Origin: Shinisaurus crocodilurus
Taxonomy: Eukaryota > Chordata > Lepidosauria > Squamata > Shinisauridae
NCBI GenBank assembly: GCA_021292165.1
Contig: CM037877.1
Span: 161,979,580 to 162,043,579 of the forward strand
Reading direction: 5' to 3'
DNA: 64,000 nucleotides
Positions 35,781-47,060 of the stretch are shown in pieces; position 1 is the stretch's first letter; each line of letters opens with the position of its first letter. The position numbers and the translations under genes were made by a program. Under the pieces are notes generated by a model, which was not told the origin of the DNA, did not search any database, and saw only the letters and a list, made by a program, of their open reading frames with translations.

Positions 35781-35863
35781 CATTCTTCAATCCTATTGTA
35801 TCAGAAGTCATTGATTTCAGTAAAGTTTACTTCTAAGTAAATGTGTTTAGGATTGCAACCTAA
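35781..35863. mobile_element. Short palindromic MITE, diverged copy
   Basis: CAATCCTATTG...TCAGAAGTCATTGATTTCAG...TTACTTCTAAGTAAATGTG and TTTAGGATTG match the layout of the 28523-28612 element. A further partial unit follows at about 35872-35910 (TTACCTTGGAGTAAGCCCCA). Confidence 0.5.
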
Positions 35864-35962
35864 AGTCATCCACTTACCTTGGAGTAAGCCCCATTAAATT
35901 CAGAGGGACACATAAACATCAGAAGATTGACTGCATGTCAATTTACCTTTTTGAATTTTGAA

Positions 35963-36204
35963 TTTACCTTGGATTGCAAGTAACTTGGTTTGAGAGCGTT
36001 TTGCAAGACAAGCAAATTTTAAAATATTTAATTTTTTTTTACTTGATATACAAGCAACATCTTGCAATACAAGTACTGTAGTACGGCTTAAATTAGAAAT
36101 CTCTGTACAAATTTTTTTGGGGGGATTTCGTTTTGATATAAGAGTGTTTTGGATTACAAGCACGTTTCCGGAACAAATTATGCTCTCAATCCAAGGCATG
36201 ACTG
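35963..36204. mobile_element. TA-type mariner MITE, diverged copy
   Basis: The left TTACCTTGGATTGCAAGTAA and right TCTCAATCCAAGGCATGACTG correspond to the ends of the 37363-37620 element. The very left end has drifted. The central CTCGAGCGGG hairpin is absent. Confidence 0.68.
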
Positions 36205-37362
36205 TATATCTTTTGACAGCTTTAGTTCAAAAGGCCAAAGCACTGCTTGGTTTACTAAACAATGAAACCTCGTCAGTTGAAAATTGCAGGAGAAGATATA
36301 GGTCTGTCTGGAAGGCTTGTTCACATAAATAGATTGTATCCAGGAAATCCTTAAACTTTAGAGCTACTCTAACTTTCGGTTTTTGCTTGGCTATTTTTAT
36401 CTGCACACAAGCATCATTAAATTACAATTTCTCTGAACAAATTATGTTTCACTGGACTGTGGGGTGGGGTGAATGTTGTACTCCTCAAATGTAAAATGCA
36501 GTTTCTTCAAAGCAAAAAATAGTTCCTGGGTTCTAATGCTCACTTTCTTTGTAGATTGCATCTACTTTGCCTTCCCCAGTGGGAATCCAGATATAAGCAG
36601 CTGACAACCTCTGCACCTGGTGGGGGGCAGCTGAGGTTGTCTAGAAAGTATCTGCTTGTCTATCGTTGTCAGCACCAGCTGCAGGTCTCTGCAAAAGCAA
36701 AGTTCTTCAATCGGCAGCATGAGAAATTCAGTTGAAGGTTGGTCATAAAAACACATCGAATAGTGAAGTGTAATGATCTTGCAGTAACTGCCATATTGCA
36801 CAGGTGCTAGTAGATGAGACGGGTGACGAGCTGTATTTTGAAGTTTGTTTTCACTCCATGAGGCTCAGACTACACAGGATGCCTGCCAACTTCTGTTTTA
36901 AGCTGCAATCTGGACCACACGTTCATACAGTTGTGGGGGAGATTTTAACTTCTTCTCCCCCCCCCCCGGCCATTTTCCCTATCAGATTTTTGGCACACAC
37001 CCTCAGCTGCTTTTTACCCTGCAGAGGAAAGGATATGTTTCTCTGATAGGGCAAAAAAATGGAGAGAGGCAAAGGTTGATAAGAAAAATGGCTTACAGGG
37101 AGTGAAGAGCCTGCTCACCTTGCACGGATGTCCACTCCAAATTGTAGCTTCCCACAGGTACTGTGAGCAAAATAAACATACTCTGGCATTATGCTGTGCA
37201 TTTCTTAAACCCTGCTGGTGGCAGCCAATGATCTCGGGCACAGAAATGCACAACCATGTTGATGTCAAGACACTAGATAAGTTGTTTTTATCCTTCTGGA
37301 GTAGAAGGAGTGAACTGAACACAGGGCTGCCATTTTCTGAAGCAACAGTGTTTTTTGTAATA
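36205..37362. other. Intergenic, nothing recognised
   Basis: A short poly-C run at about 36958-36967. The ORFs here have no recognisable features. Confidence 0.4.
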
Positions 37363-37620
37363 CAGTAATACCTTGGATTGCAAGTAACTTGGTCTGAGAG
37401 CATTTTGCAAGACAAGCAAATTTTTTTTAACAATTTTGACTTGATAAACGAGCAAGGTCTTGCAAGACAAGTCGTAGGGATGTAACCTCTTGCCTCGAGC
37501 GGGCGTAGCGGGCCGAAATCGGCCCCGCTCACGCCCGCCAGAGACTCGCTTTGATATGAGTGTTTTGGACTACAAGCACGGTTCCGGAACGAATTATGCT
37601 TGCAATCCAAGGTATTACTG
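37363..37620. mobile_element. TA-type mariner MITE, intact copy
   Basis: The ends CAGTAATACCTTGGATTGCA and TGCAATCCAAGGTATTACTG are perfect inverses flanked by TA. The interior has TTGCAAGACAAG and the hairpin CTCGAGCGGGCGT...ACGCCCGCC. It is the uninterrupted reference for the copy at 15685-16107. Confidence 0.85.
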
Positions 37621-38368
37621 TATACCGTTCTGCCCTAAAATGTGAGTCCATGGTGGAGTGTGTGCGTGTGTGTGTGTGACAAAGAGATGGGGTATGTGCT
37701 TTTAGAAACACACACTGCACCAGAAACCACTGAAAGACCCACTTCAAATGGGTATCTCTCTGTACACCATATGTGTGGAAAACTCCACATTAGATGCAGA
37801 TGTGAAGCTGCCCTGTATTTCATGGTTAGGTAATTGTGTTCACTTGTGCCTCTCTCTCCTATGTAACTACAACACTGTGGCAATACGGGTAGAGGAATTT
37901 ATGTTCTAATGACCTCACCAGTCATTACAATATGACACATCTGCTTCATTCTATGCTTTGTTGAGACACCAGAATTAAATAGGTTGAAACATTAAAAAAT
38001 TCTTTCTACATGACCTATTATAGAAGTGACTAAATACTGTTGTTTAAAATATTAACATGCTCCTTGTAGCATGGAATCAGATTTGGAGACATGGGCCATA
38101 TCCAAAGCATGGCTCGCATAATGGGCCAAATTCAAAACTAAGAGATTATTTTGTGCGCACATTTGTTAACAATCTGCTCCGCTTCTGGAATTGCAATGCA
38201 AAGTAATGCATTTGTGGCTGCTCTCTTCCAGCTTTCTGTAACAGAACGCTCTCCCCAGTGAGGAGCACCTGGCACCAACTTTGTCATCTTTTCAGCGCCA
38301 GGTCAAAAGTTTCCTCTACTCCCAGGCATTTGAAGGCATATGATGGGGCTTCTAAATTTAATTGTTTT

Positions 38369-38465
38369 AGGGCATAATCCTATGCAAGTTTAGACAGAAA
38401 AGGGGCTTACAACTCCCAGCATGTTGTAGGCCCTTTTTATGTCTAAACTAGCATAGGATTTGTCT
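38369..38465. mobile_element. Palindromic MITE
   Basis: AATCCTATGCAAGTTTAGAC and GTCTAAACTAGCATAGGATT are inverted arms, with AAGGGGCTTACAAC and GTTGTAGGCCCTTTT pairing inside and CCCAGCAT in the loop. No clear target duplication was found. Confidence 0.6.
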
Positions 38466-38510
38466 TTACTGGATCTTGGCATTTTTTATTGGGTTTTTTT
38501 TAGCTGTTTT

Positions 38511-38690
38511 ATAATAATAATAATAATAATAATAATAAATTTTATTTCTTACCCGCCTCTCCGTCTAGATCGAGGCGGGGAACAACAAAAATATAAAATA
38601 CACAATACATACTATTAAAACATCTTAAAACATATTAAAAACATCATAAACAACATCATTAAAACATCATTAAAATATCGTAAAAACGTT
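38511..38690 (-). repeat. (TAA)n microsatellite and LINE-like tail
   Basis: An ATAATAATAATAATAA run (38511-38537) is followed by TTACCCGCCTCTCCGTCTAG and ATCGAGGCGGGGAACAAC, then CATTAAAACAT-type repeats. The shape (inverse of a GC-rich block ending in a short-unit tail) is that of a minus-strand LINE/SINE 3' end. Confidence 0.5.
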
Positions 38691-39337
38691 ATTTCAGTTG
38701 TTTTAAATCTTTGTATGTTTTAAACTTTGTTGTAAGATGCTTTGAGTCTTCCTTAGAGAAAGGCATCTAATAAATTTAATGAATGAATGAAATTATGGGG
38801 GGGGGGGTTAACCCTCTTTTGACTATTAAAAAAAACCCCGTTTCTCTTTACTATAGAAAAGTTGTAAAATGTATACGTTTGTGTAGGTGTAATAGATGGG
38901 TTTCTGTCCTGATCAAGTTCCAGATCATAAAAAGCAAAACAGTTACTCAGTTTATATAAGAATTTACATCTCTGACTTGGAGTGATAGAAAAACAGCATC
39001 CGGAAAGATAATGGTTATGAAACTTGCTGACCAAATGATCAGTTAAAACTACACACTTCATCCTAGAAACTAGGAAACATAAAAGATAGGTAAGCAGTAC
39101 AGTAGTGACTTAACTTTCAGTGCATGTTCTATGAAGTGTTGAATGTCTATATATCACCTTACACAAGTAAAAAAATCTGCTTCCAGTATACGGCTGTTAT
39201 GAAGAAATAAGGGTGTTTACTGACAAAAAATTATACCTTAGTCCTCTTTGCTTTATCTAGTTATTTATCTAGAGTCATATAGATACTGATGTAGTAGCAA
39301 TGTTACAATGAGACACTCTGTCAACAGCAGAAGTAAT

Positions 39338-39432
39338 TAAGTCTGCAATTCTGTACACTTATCTGGGTGTAAGTCCCATTGAACTCAATGGGGGTTACTT
39401 CTGAGTAGACATGTATAGGACTGCACTGTAAA
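39338..39432. mobile_element. Short palindromic MITE
   Basis: GTCTGCAATTCTGTACAC and GTATAGGACTGCAC are inverted. The centre CCCATTGAACTCAATGGGGG is a palindrome, with GGTGTAAG and CTTCTGAGTAGAC beside it. Same family as 28523-28612. Confidence 0.65.
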
Positions 39433-39880
39433 TTGCATAAATTATTTTCTAATGCTTGCATCCACATAGCTGTCACAGGCTATTCAAGCTGGATGGGTTG
39501 TGTCAATAGCTTTTAGCTATAATATCTAAATGAAACCTCCATACTTGGAAGTAGTCTACCTCTAAGTACCAGATGTTGAAGACAAACAGGAGATACCCAT
39601 TCTATCATGCCCAGCTTGTGAACTTCTGCTGTTGGAAACAATGTTTGTTAACAACAATTATATACTGCCTAAAAATAGTGATCTCTGAGTGGCTATACCA
39701 CACAGAAGAAAATTCAGGGCAAAAAGAGTTTCTGGGTTATACAGGAGTTCGATATTAACAGACTCCGGATGAAATCATTGTTCATTCCCAGTCATTTGCA
39801 GAAATGAGGACAATTCTGTGAGGATGATTGTGTTTAGGGCTTATTTCATAGAATCAAGGGACTTTGGCGGTCATCTAGTC

Positions 39881-39959
39881 CAGTGTTCTCCAACCTGGCT
39901 GGGGCATGCTGGGAGTTGTAGGACAAAAACATCTGGGGACCCAAGGTTGGAGAACACTG
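39881..39959. mobile_element. 79-bp palindromic hAT MITE inside CR1
   Basis: CAGTGTTCTCCAACC at the left and GGTTGGAGAACACTG at the right, with an exact 8-bp target duplication ATCTAGTC (39873-39880, 39960-39967). Compared with 18943-19072 it has lost about 50 bp of the left arm. It demonstrates that the family moves with hAT-length duplications. Confidence 0.9.
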
Positions 39960-40419
39960 ATCTAGTCCATACCCCCCAGTCCACAGAATGTAACTACAGC
40001 ATCCCTGACAGGTGGCTGCCCAGTTTCTGCTTAAATGCCCCCAGGGAAAGGAGAATCCACCATCTCCTAAGGTACTCTGTTCTAGTGTCAAATAACTCAT
40101 ACTGTTAGGGAGCTTCTCCTGATGCTTAGCCAAAGTCTGCTACCCTGACATTTCTGCCAGTCGGTTCTAGCCCTTGAGCTACTGAGAACAAGTGTGCTCC
40201 ATCTTCTGCATGGCAGCCCTTCAGATACTTGAATACAGCTATCATAGCTCACCTTAATCTTCTCTTCTCTAGGCTAAACACACACACACATCTCTTTCAT
40301 CTGTTTCTCATAGGATTTCATTTCTACTAAACCCCCTCAACCATCCTGGTCACTCTCCTCTGGATATACTCCAGTTTGTTAATGTCGTTTTTAAAATGCA
40401 GCACCCAGAACTAGCCTGG

Positions 40420-40513
40420 CCAGTGCAGAATAAAGCAGAACTATCACTTCCCGTGCACTAGATAATGGTATCTAGTGCACGGGAAGTGATAGTTCTGCTT
40501 TATTCTGCACTGG
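40420..40513. repeat. Perfect 45-bp inverted repeat, 4-bp loop
   Basis: 40420-40464 is the exact reverse complement of 40469-40513, with loop ATGG. The left arm is ordinary CR1 sequence; the right arm is a mirrored copy, so this is a local inverted duplication rather than an inserted element. Confidence 0.9.
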
Positions 40514-40659
40514 ATTCTGTGAATGCAGCCTGCATTAGCTTTTTTAGCAGCTGCATTCCACTGCAGGCTCATTTTCCTGTCCTGCAAAACCTCTGGTATA
40601 GGAAATCTACTAATCCACCTAACAAATATGCTGAATTATGCGGAAGAAATTGGTATATT

Positions 40660-41720
40660 GCTTCTTTTACATGTTAAATTGAATTCTGCCATACTGGGGC
40701 TAGTGACCATGGATAGCTTTCCTCAATCCACCTGTCTTTCCTCGTTGCCATTTTTTCAAACTAGAGTATATTTCCTTTTAAAGGGATGATGCTTAATACA
40801 GAGTGAATTATCTGGGGTAGACAGAGTGATTTATTTTGTAAAGCATTATGTTGTGAGCTGAAATTGCTTTTTCTCTTTCTGGCACGTGGCTAGCTAGAGT
40901 TACCCTGTTGATGCATAGCCCAAGAGAACTAGCGGAAGGTACAGCAGCAGCTTTGGCAACGTTAATACTTGATCACAATATCTGCAGCACTGCTTATGAA
41001 GCAGGAATGTAGGAAGAATGGAAGCAAACATTTTCTTGGCTCTGCACTGCAAGATTTTGAAGGAACTTAAAATGTTTGACCAACCCTAAATAGCTTAAAG
41101 CCAGCTGAAAATAATTTCCAACTCCCACACAGTACTTCTGAACATGGATTAATCAGAATAATTGCAGTCCTTGTCCTGCTAATTCAGCAATAAAGATAAT
41201 ACAAGAGCATAAGAAGTGACTTATGAGATCATATATATAGCCAATGGAGCTCACGAGCATCACCAATTGCAGCCACTACAAAATTCCACAAACGAAGCAT
41301 ATAAAATTCAAGGCACTAATAAATTACTCCAGATTTGCCGAACACTTTTCACTGTGCCATTCCAACAACATATGCAAGCAACATCAGAAGAACCTATGAT
41401 GTTACAGTTCTTGATTGTGATGGAGTCAGGAGCCATCATTGGGAGTGTGCATTAGCCTAGGTGTGCAAATAGGGTGGTCCTATTGGCTTCATTCATTTTT
41501 CATAATGAAAATGAATGGAAAGAATGGATGAAATCCCATTTAGTTATTGTTCCACCTCTTTCTTTCTTTCTTTCATTCATTCATTCCTTTGCATTAGGGG
41601 CACTGTTTTGGATTGGATACATTGCCTTGAACTCTGTGTACAGTTCTCGGAAAGGTCACAGGAAGTGGGGAAGAGAGAGCAGTAAAACTGACAGATTGGA
41701 AGCTTTGTTTAGATGGAAAT
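40660..41720. other. Intergenic, nothing recognised
   Basis: Contains a TTTC/ATTC short tandem at about 41558-41586. No gene or nameable repeat. Confidence 0.4.
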
Positions 41721-41722
41721 TA

Positions 41723-42077
41723 GGGTGGCCACTTACACATCACCCAAAGAGGACACAGATTTGCATAAAATTTGCATGTGCTAATTAATATGTATAGACC
41801 CACATTTAGAGATAATTACTAATTAGATAATATCTAAGATAATTACCTCTCACTATAGTGGGAAAAACTGACCAGGTGACCTGTAAGCCTGCTCAGTCTG
41901 CTCTCTGGGTGCTAGCTGTTGCTGGGCAACTTCAAGGCCCTTGCTGTTTTCCCTTCTTACGGTTTTTTTTTAATCCTTAAATCAGACCTGGACTGGACAG
42001 ATCTTCAAAGAAGACTGTACTGTGACAGCCCTTCAAATAAAGGACTGTCCTCTGTGAAGCAGGACATGTGGCCACCC
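41723..42077. mobile_element. TA-flanked MITE with GGGTGGCCAC ends
   Basis: The left GGGTGGCCACTTACACATC and right ACATGTGGCCACCC are inverted and flanked by TA. Sub-terminal AAAGAGGACAC and GACTGTCCTCTGTG also pair. Interior non-coding. Confidence 0.7.
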
Positions 42078-42917
42078 TAAGAGAAATATTATACTGTGCC
42101 TGTGAGCCTATTATTTGCCTATAAAATGCAGGGCCTTTTTCTATCTATCTGAAATTTGGTATGTCTGATGCCGTGGGCAGAGTAGTAGAATGCTTGAAAA
42201 TTTCATGAAGTTTGGATGGAAAATACCAAAGTTACAGGTAGCAAAAGACTACCCAGGAGTGGCGGCGGGGGGGGGGCACCATCTTGTCCTTCACCCCAGG
42301 CAACAAAATTTCTTGGGCCAGCCCTGATGAGTTTAAAAGTCTTTCAGCCAAGTCAAGAGAGGGAGATGGTGGTAGAACTGGAAGGGGCAGAAAAGAAAAG
42401 AAAACACCTAAAAGGATCAGGTTTGTGAATCATTTTCCTTCTGAAGAAAGGCTTACATGGTTGGTGCTTTTTCATGTAAAGAGAAATATAAAACATTCAA
42501 TGCAACAACAATTACAGAACAATAAAAACAAATTCCAGCATAAAAATTGCTGCGGCAGCAAGTAAAACAGCATACATAAATACACTGTCACTAAAAATAT
42601 ATGACATTTAAAATTCAGTAGCTTTGAAAATTCACAATTTAAAAGCCTGGAAGAATACAAAGATCTCCACTTGGCACCAAAAAAGACCACAAAGGTGCCA
42701 GGTGAGGCTCTCTGGGGAGGGCTTTCCTATGTGGGCTGCCACCACCAAGAGGGCCTGAAAATGTTGAAATAAATGGTATAATTCAGCAAGCTAATTCTTA
42801 CACATCACATACAAATCTACTAGCAAGGCAAATCCTTCAGGCAGAAATAATGGAAACATAATCTCTTTTAAGGTGTGTGGCCCATTTTTCAAAACTCTCT
42901 GGCTATCCTATATATTA

Positions 42918-44285
42918 TTATTATTATTATTTTATTATATTATATTTATCAATCGCCCATCTGGCCGGTCACCCGGCCACCCAGGGCGATGTACAATTAA
43001 AATACAATAAAACACAGTAAAACATAATAATTAAAACAATATAAAAAAATTCTCATTAAAAACCTAACCCACCCCATATTCCCGCCTGAACAGCCATGTT
43101 TTTAATGCACGGCGGAAGCTCATCACGGAGGGGGCATGGCGAAGGTCACTAGGGAGGGAGTTCCATAATGTGGGGGCCGCCACAGAGAAGGCCCTCTACA
43201 GAGAAGGCCCTCTTCCTAGTCCCCACCAGCCTGGCTGCTCTGGCTGATGGGATAAGGAGAAGGCCATCCGTGGCAGACCTTGTTGAGCGGCCTACTTGAT
43301 GTTGCTGGAGGCGCTCCTTGAGATAAACTGGGCCGGAGCCGTGTAGGGTTTTAAAGGTCAAAACCAACACCTTGAATTCGGCTCGGCAAGCAACTGGTAG
43401 CCAGTGCAACTCATTAAGCACTGGCGTGATGTGATCACGCCGGCGGCTGCCCTTAATCAGGCGAGCCGCCACGTTCTGTACCAGCTGAAGCTTCCGGACC
43501 ATCTTCAAGGGTAACCCCACGTAGAGCGCATTACAGTAGTCTAGGCGAGAGGAGACCAAGGCATGAACCACTGATGGGAGCAGATGATTAGAAAGGTAGG
43601 GGCGCAGCTGCCGTATCAGATGGAGTTGATACAGCGCCGCCCGGCTCACAGCTGCCACCTGAGCCTCCATGGACAGCTGGGAGTCTAGAATGACCCCCAA
43701 GCTGCGGACCTGGTCCTTCAGGGGTAGATGTACCCCATTCAGCACCAGGTCAACATCCCCTAACCTTCCCTTGTCCCCCACCAGAAGTACCTCGGTCTTG
43801 TCCGGGTTCAGTTTCAGCATGTTCCTTCCCATCCAGCCAGCCACTGACTCCAGGCACTTGGACAGGGTCTCAACGGCCAACCTCGGTGAGGACTTGAAAC
43901 AGAGGTAGAGCTGCGTGTCATCCGCATACTGATGACACTGCACCCCAAACCTCCTGATGATAGCTCCCAGCGGCTTGAGGTAGATGTTGAATAACATCGG
44001 GGAGAGGATGGAACCCTGCGGCACTCCACAAGTGAGCAGCCGAGGGTCCGAAGCCTCCTCCCCGAGAACTACCCTCTGATACCTTCCAGAGAGGAAGGAC
44101 CGGAACCACTGCAATACAGTGCCTCCCAAGCCCAAGCCCTCCAGACGGTCCAGGAGGATACCGTGGTCAACGGTATCAAAAGCCGCTGAGAGATCGAGGA
44201 GGACTAGAAAGGAGCATTCGCCCCTATCCAAAGCCCTCCTCATATCATCCACCAAGGCGACCAAAGGAAGGTACTGAGGAAGGCA
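42918..44285 (-). mobile_element. L2-clade LINE, 5'-truncated, long RT ORF
   Basis: A minus-strand ORF of about 390 codons (43149-44321) covers most of an L2 reverse transcriptase: VLLDLSAAFDTVDHGILLDR, GVPQGSILSPMLFNIYLKPL, FGVQCHQYADDTQLYLCF (catalytic YADD), then LNPDKTEVLLVGDK and the C-terminal domain. The LINE part starts near VALVDDMRRALDRGE; codons before that are flanking sequence. A tandem duplication (ACAGAGAAGGCCCTCT, about 43180-43214) shifts the frame near the C-terminus, so the normal end (LKTWLFRREYGVG-type) is lost. The 3' tail and a TTATTATTATTA end are at 42918-43030. Confidence 0.92.
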
Positions 44286-44382
44286 AGCCCTACCACACAG
44301 GTGAGGAACTATCATCATCAAAAGGCTACACCTGTGCTCTCTTAGGCTTCTGAAATAGCTGGTATGTCATACTTTAAGAAGC

Positions 44383-44590
44383 CTTATTATTTATTTATTT
44401 ATTTATTTATTTATTATATTTATACCCAGCCTTTTTTCCTGCAAGGAACCCAAGGCAGCTTACATAAGCCTCCTCCTCCTCTCCACTTTATCCTCACAAC
44501 AACCCTGTGAGGTAGGTTAGGCCGAGAGTCAGTGACTGGCCCAAAGTCACCCAGTGAGTTTCATGGCTGAGCAGGTACTAGATGGTTTTC
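44383..44590 (-). mobile_element. CORE/MIR-like SINE, head lost
   Basis: The inverse sequence has the middle and tail of the SINE seen at 14520-14762 (CACTGGGTGACTTTGGGCCA; ACCTCACAGGGTTGTTGTG; an A/T tail of ATAAATAA units). The tRNA-like head is missing. Confidence 0.7.
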
Positions 44591-45483
44591 TAGTCAAAAG
44601 AGGACACAGAGATGTTAAACAATAACTATTTCTCCTACAACCATGAGATCTAGATGCTTTATTTTATTAATCTAGTCTACTGCATTATTTATGGATCCAG
44701 ATAGATGCCCCTAGGGTTGTAGTTGGCTAAAAACATTCTCCAAACATACAAAGGTTTGCTGTTGCTCCAAACATTTCCAATTATAACATTTTCCTTGCTC
44801 TGGGGTCCTAGTAGTTCTAGAATACTTTCCATGAACACTCTTCTTTCCTAGCATTGTCATAATAATTTCAAGTGTCTGTGTCTGTTCTTAGAACTCTAGA
44901 TTGTGGCCTCATTCTATGGCTTCAGCAACCCTGGCTTTAAAAGCAGATTTCGCAGATCTTTTTCACTACAAGCTCTGACCTCAGGTTCTGGCTTGGTAAG
45001 TTGTTCCTTTTATCCTGCCACCATTTTGCTGACTAATAGGTTTGCCAAAACAAAAATAAAAAACTTCTACCTCCCCACAAAATGTTACTTTTCACAATCT
45101 AAAATGTATCCCGTGAATTCAGCAGCTGCTGTTTGAGGAATAGGGAAAACTTAAGGGCAGACTTGTGTGTCCCAGATTGCCACTTGAGGTTAGAGATTCC
45201 TCCAGACCTATATTCACGATTGACTTTAGTCTACTGCTTTGAACTGCTGAGTTTATTACCTTCACATGGACATGACACTAGCCACACGGATATTCTGTTG
45301 TAATTTCTGCAATAGCTTACTCTGACTGTACGAACAATTTATTTTTGTTAGAAGCATAAGCTTGAGAAGAGTAAACTATTCCCACTCCATCTGACTAGCT
45401 TGTTCCCCTTACTTGAACAGGTGTATCTGAGACTCACCTGACCTAGAAAGAAAGCAGTGGCTGTATGGACAGACCCCACTCAG
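44591..45483. other. Intergenic, nothing recognised
   Basis: Non-coding; small ORFs only. Confidence 0.4.
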
Positions 45484-45648
45484 GCCTGTGGCTCAGCTGG
45501 CTCAGCTTGTCTGAGTGTGGAAAGCTAAGCAGGGTCAGGCCTGGTTGTTACTTGGATGGGAGACCCCTCCTCTAGTTTCCTGCATTGAGCAGGGGGTTGG
45601 ACTCGATGACCTTGTAGGCCCCTTCCAACTCTATGATCTATGAATCTA
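45484..45648 (+). mobile_element. 5S rRNA-headed SINE with a CR1-like tail (best copy)
   Basis: The head includes GGAAAGCTAAGCAGGGTCAGG, split here as GGAAAGCTAAGCAGG and GGGTCAGGCCTGGTTGTTAC, then TTGGATGGGAGACC. These are the 5S rRNA box A, intermediate element and box C, matched almost throughout. It continues with CCTGCATTGAGCAGGGGGTT, GGACTCGATGACCTTGTAGG, CCCCTTCCAACTCTATGATC, a CR1-type 3' end. The 5S part gives an RNA polymerase III type I promoter; the tail suggests mobilisation by a CR1 LINE. Confidence 0.85.
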
Positions 45649-45649
45649 T

Positions 45650-47055
45650 GTATAAATCCCAGCTGAGTATTCTGGGTTCCAAGAAGTCATTTATATGGGT
45701 TGTGGTCCCTGAAACGCCCCTCAAGCCAAATATTGCAAAGTGGTACCACAAAATGTATATTTATTGCTCAAAAGTAATTAGAGAATAACAAAACTTTGCA
45801 ATGATGAAACAAGCAAAACACACTACTACCTGCAATGTAATTAGGATGATTAGAAGCATAATAAAAATAGTGGCTAGCATTTTTCTTAGTAAAATTAAAG
45901 TTCTGTTCCTTTCAACTGAGAAAGCAGTCACATTGTTACCTATTTGGCAAGCATGGTTGGCAGAGCTTAGGTAATTATGTTTGGTAGGCTTCTCAATCTC
46001 CCAGGATCTTCCTGGTCAACCATGTTAAAATCTTACTACTTATAACATTCTACCTAGCAATAGCTGTAGTTCTTTTATCTTAACACACATCTAAGTACCT
46101 TGACTTTTTGGAGTCAGTCATAGCTCTCCTACTCATGACCTCAGGAGGACCTCTCTATAATGCAGCCAGGCTTACAGCTAACTTCCTGGGAACTACATAT
46201 AGCCACCTTGAGTTTCATGATGGAAGAAAGGTGGGATAAAAAATGTAATAAATTTTTTAAAAATTAAATTAACTTCAGAAGCACCCTTGTGCAGGTCCAT
46301 CTTCTCATGAGTTAATGAGCTTTTTACTTCCAAGCAACCCACCTGTGGCAAGCTTCTTTGCTCCAGTTCCAAGAACACATTTTTGCACTTAAACCTAGTT
46401 TATAGGATACTTAGCTAATCACTCTATACTTACAGTTAGCATACACAGATTGTTATGAATTACACTCCTATGAAATACAATGAATTCTTATGAACAATAC
46501 ATGCTACATTCCTATTTTATGACAAGCTGACTAGGGAGTTTGCTGCAATATCATTGAAACTAATTTCCCCCCTATTCTCTTTGCTTCAGAGGGGACTTCT
46601 AAGCTTTTAATGCTTTTTTTAAAATCATAGCTTTAAGTGATACATAACCATACAAGAACTTAAGAAGAGACGTGCTGGATCAGACCAAAGGCCCATCCAG
46701 CCCAGCATTCTGTTCCCAAAGTGGCCAACCAGATGCCTCTTTGGAAGCCCACAAGAAGGACATGAGTGCAATAGCAACCTTCCACTCATGTTCCCTAGCA
46801 AGTGGCATTGGGCCAGTTTGCATGACATGGCAACCCAACACGTGAATGAGCTGTGCAGTGTGGGTTGTTCGCGGAACAATCCATGGTGTACCTGACAGAG
46901 TCAGGATTATTGTGGGTTGTTCTCCCCCACCTTCCCCAACCCTGGTCCTCCAGCTGGTATTCCAGGGTCCTGCACAGCAGAACCCATCTTGTCTCCCCCT
47001 CCCTGCTCCAATCGTGATTGTTTTCAAATGTGCACAATTGAGGTAGTAGTTTTAT
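45650..47055. other. Intergenic with small repeat fragments
   Basis: Includes a LINE/SINE tail-like piece at about 46200-46260 (GCCACCTTGAGTTTCATGAT then an A-rich end) and a dispersed-repeat piece at about 46670-46800 (GCTGGATCAGACCAAAGGCC). No gene. Confidence 0.45.
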
Positions 47056-47060
47056 TTTTC

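Larger units (their letters stand above)
39846..40650 (-). mobile_element. CR1 LINE 3' region, interrupted and locally rearranged
   Basis: The plus strand shows the inverse of a CR1 3' end (TTCATAGAATCAAGGGAC, TGGCGGTCATCTAGTCC), then typical CR1 3' blocks (CCTGACAGGTGGCTGCCCAG; TGGTCACTCTCCTCTGGATA; AAAATGCAGCACCCAGAACT). A 79-bp hAT MITE (39881-39959) is inserted near the terminus and a 94-bp perfect palindrome (40420-40513) lies in the body. No ORF is intact. Confidence 0.75.

Noticed and set aside
43149..44321. 390-codon ORF as a possible host gene
   Set aside because: The motifs are those of an L2 LINE reverse transcriptase, and a second copy with the same 3' tail occurs at 54 kb.
45484..45648. 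A 5S rRNA gene
   Set aside because: Only the internal promoter part matches 5S; it is fused to a CR1-like tail and repeated elsewhere in the same layout, so it is a SINE.
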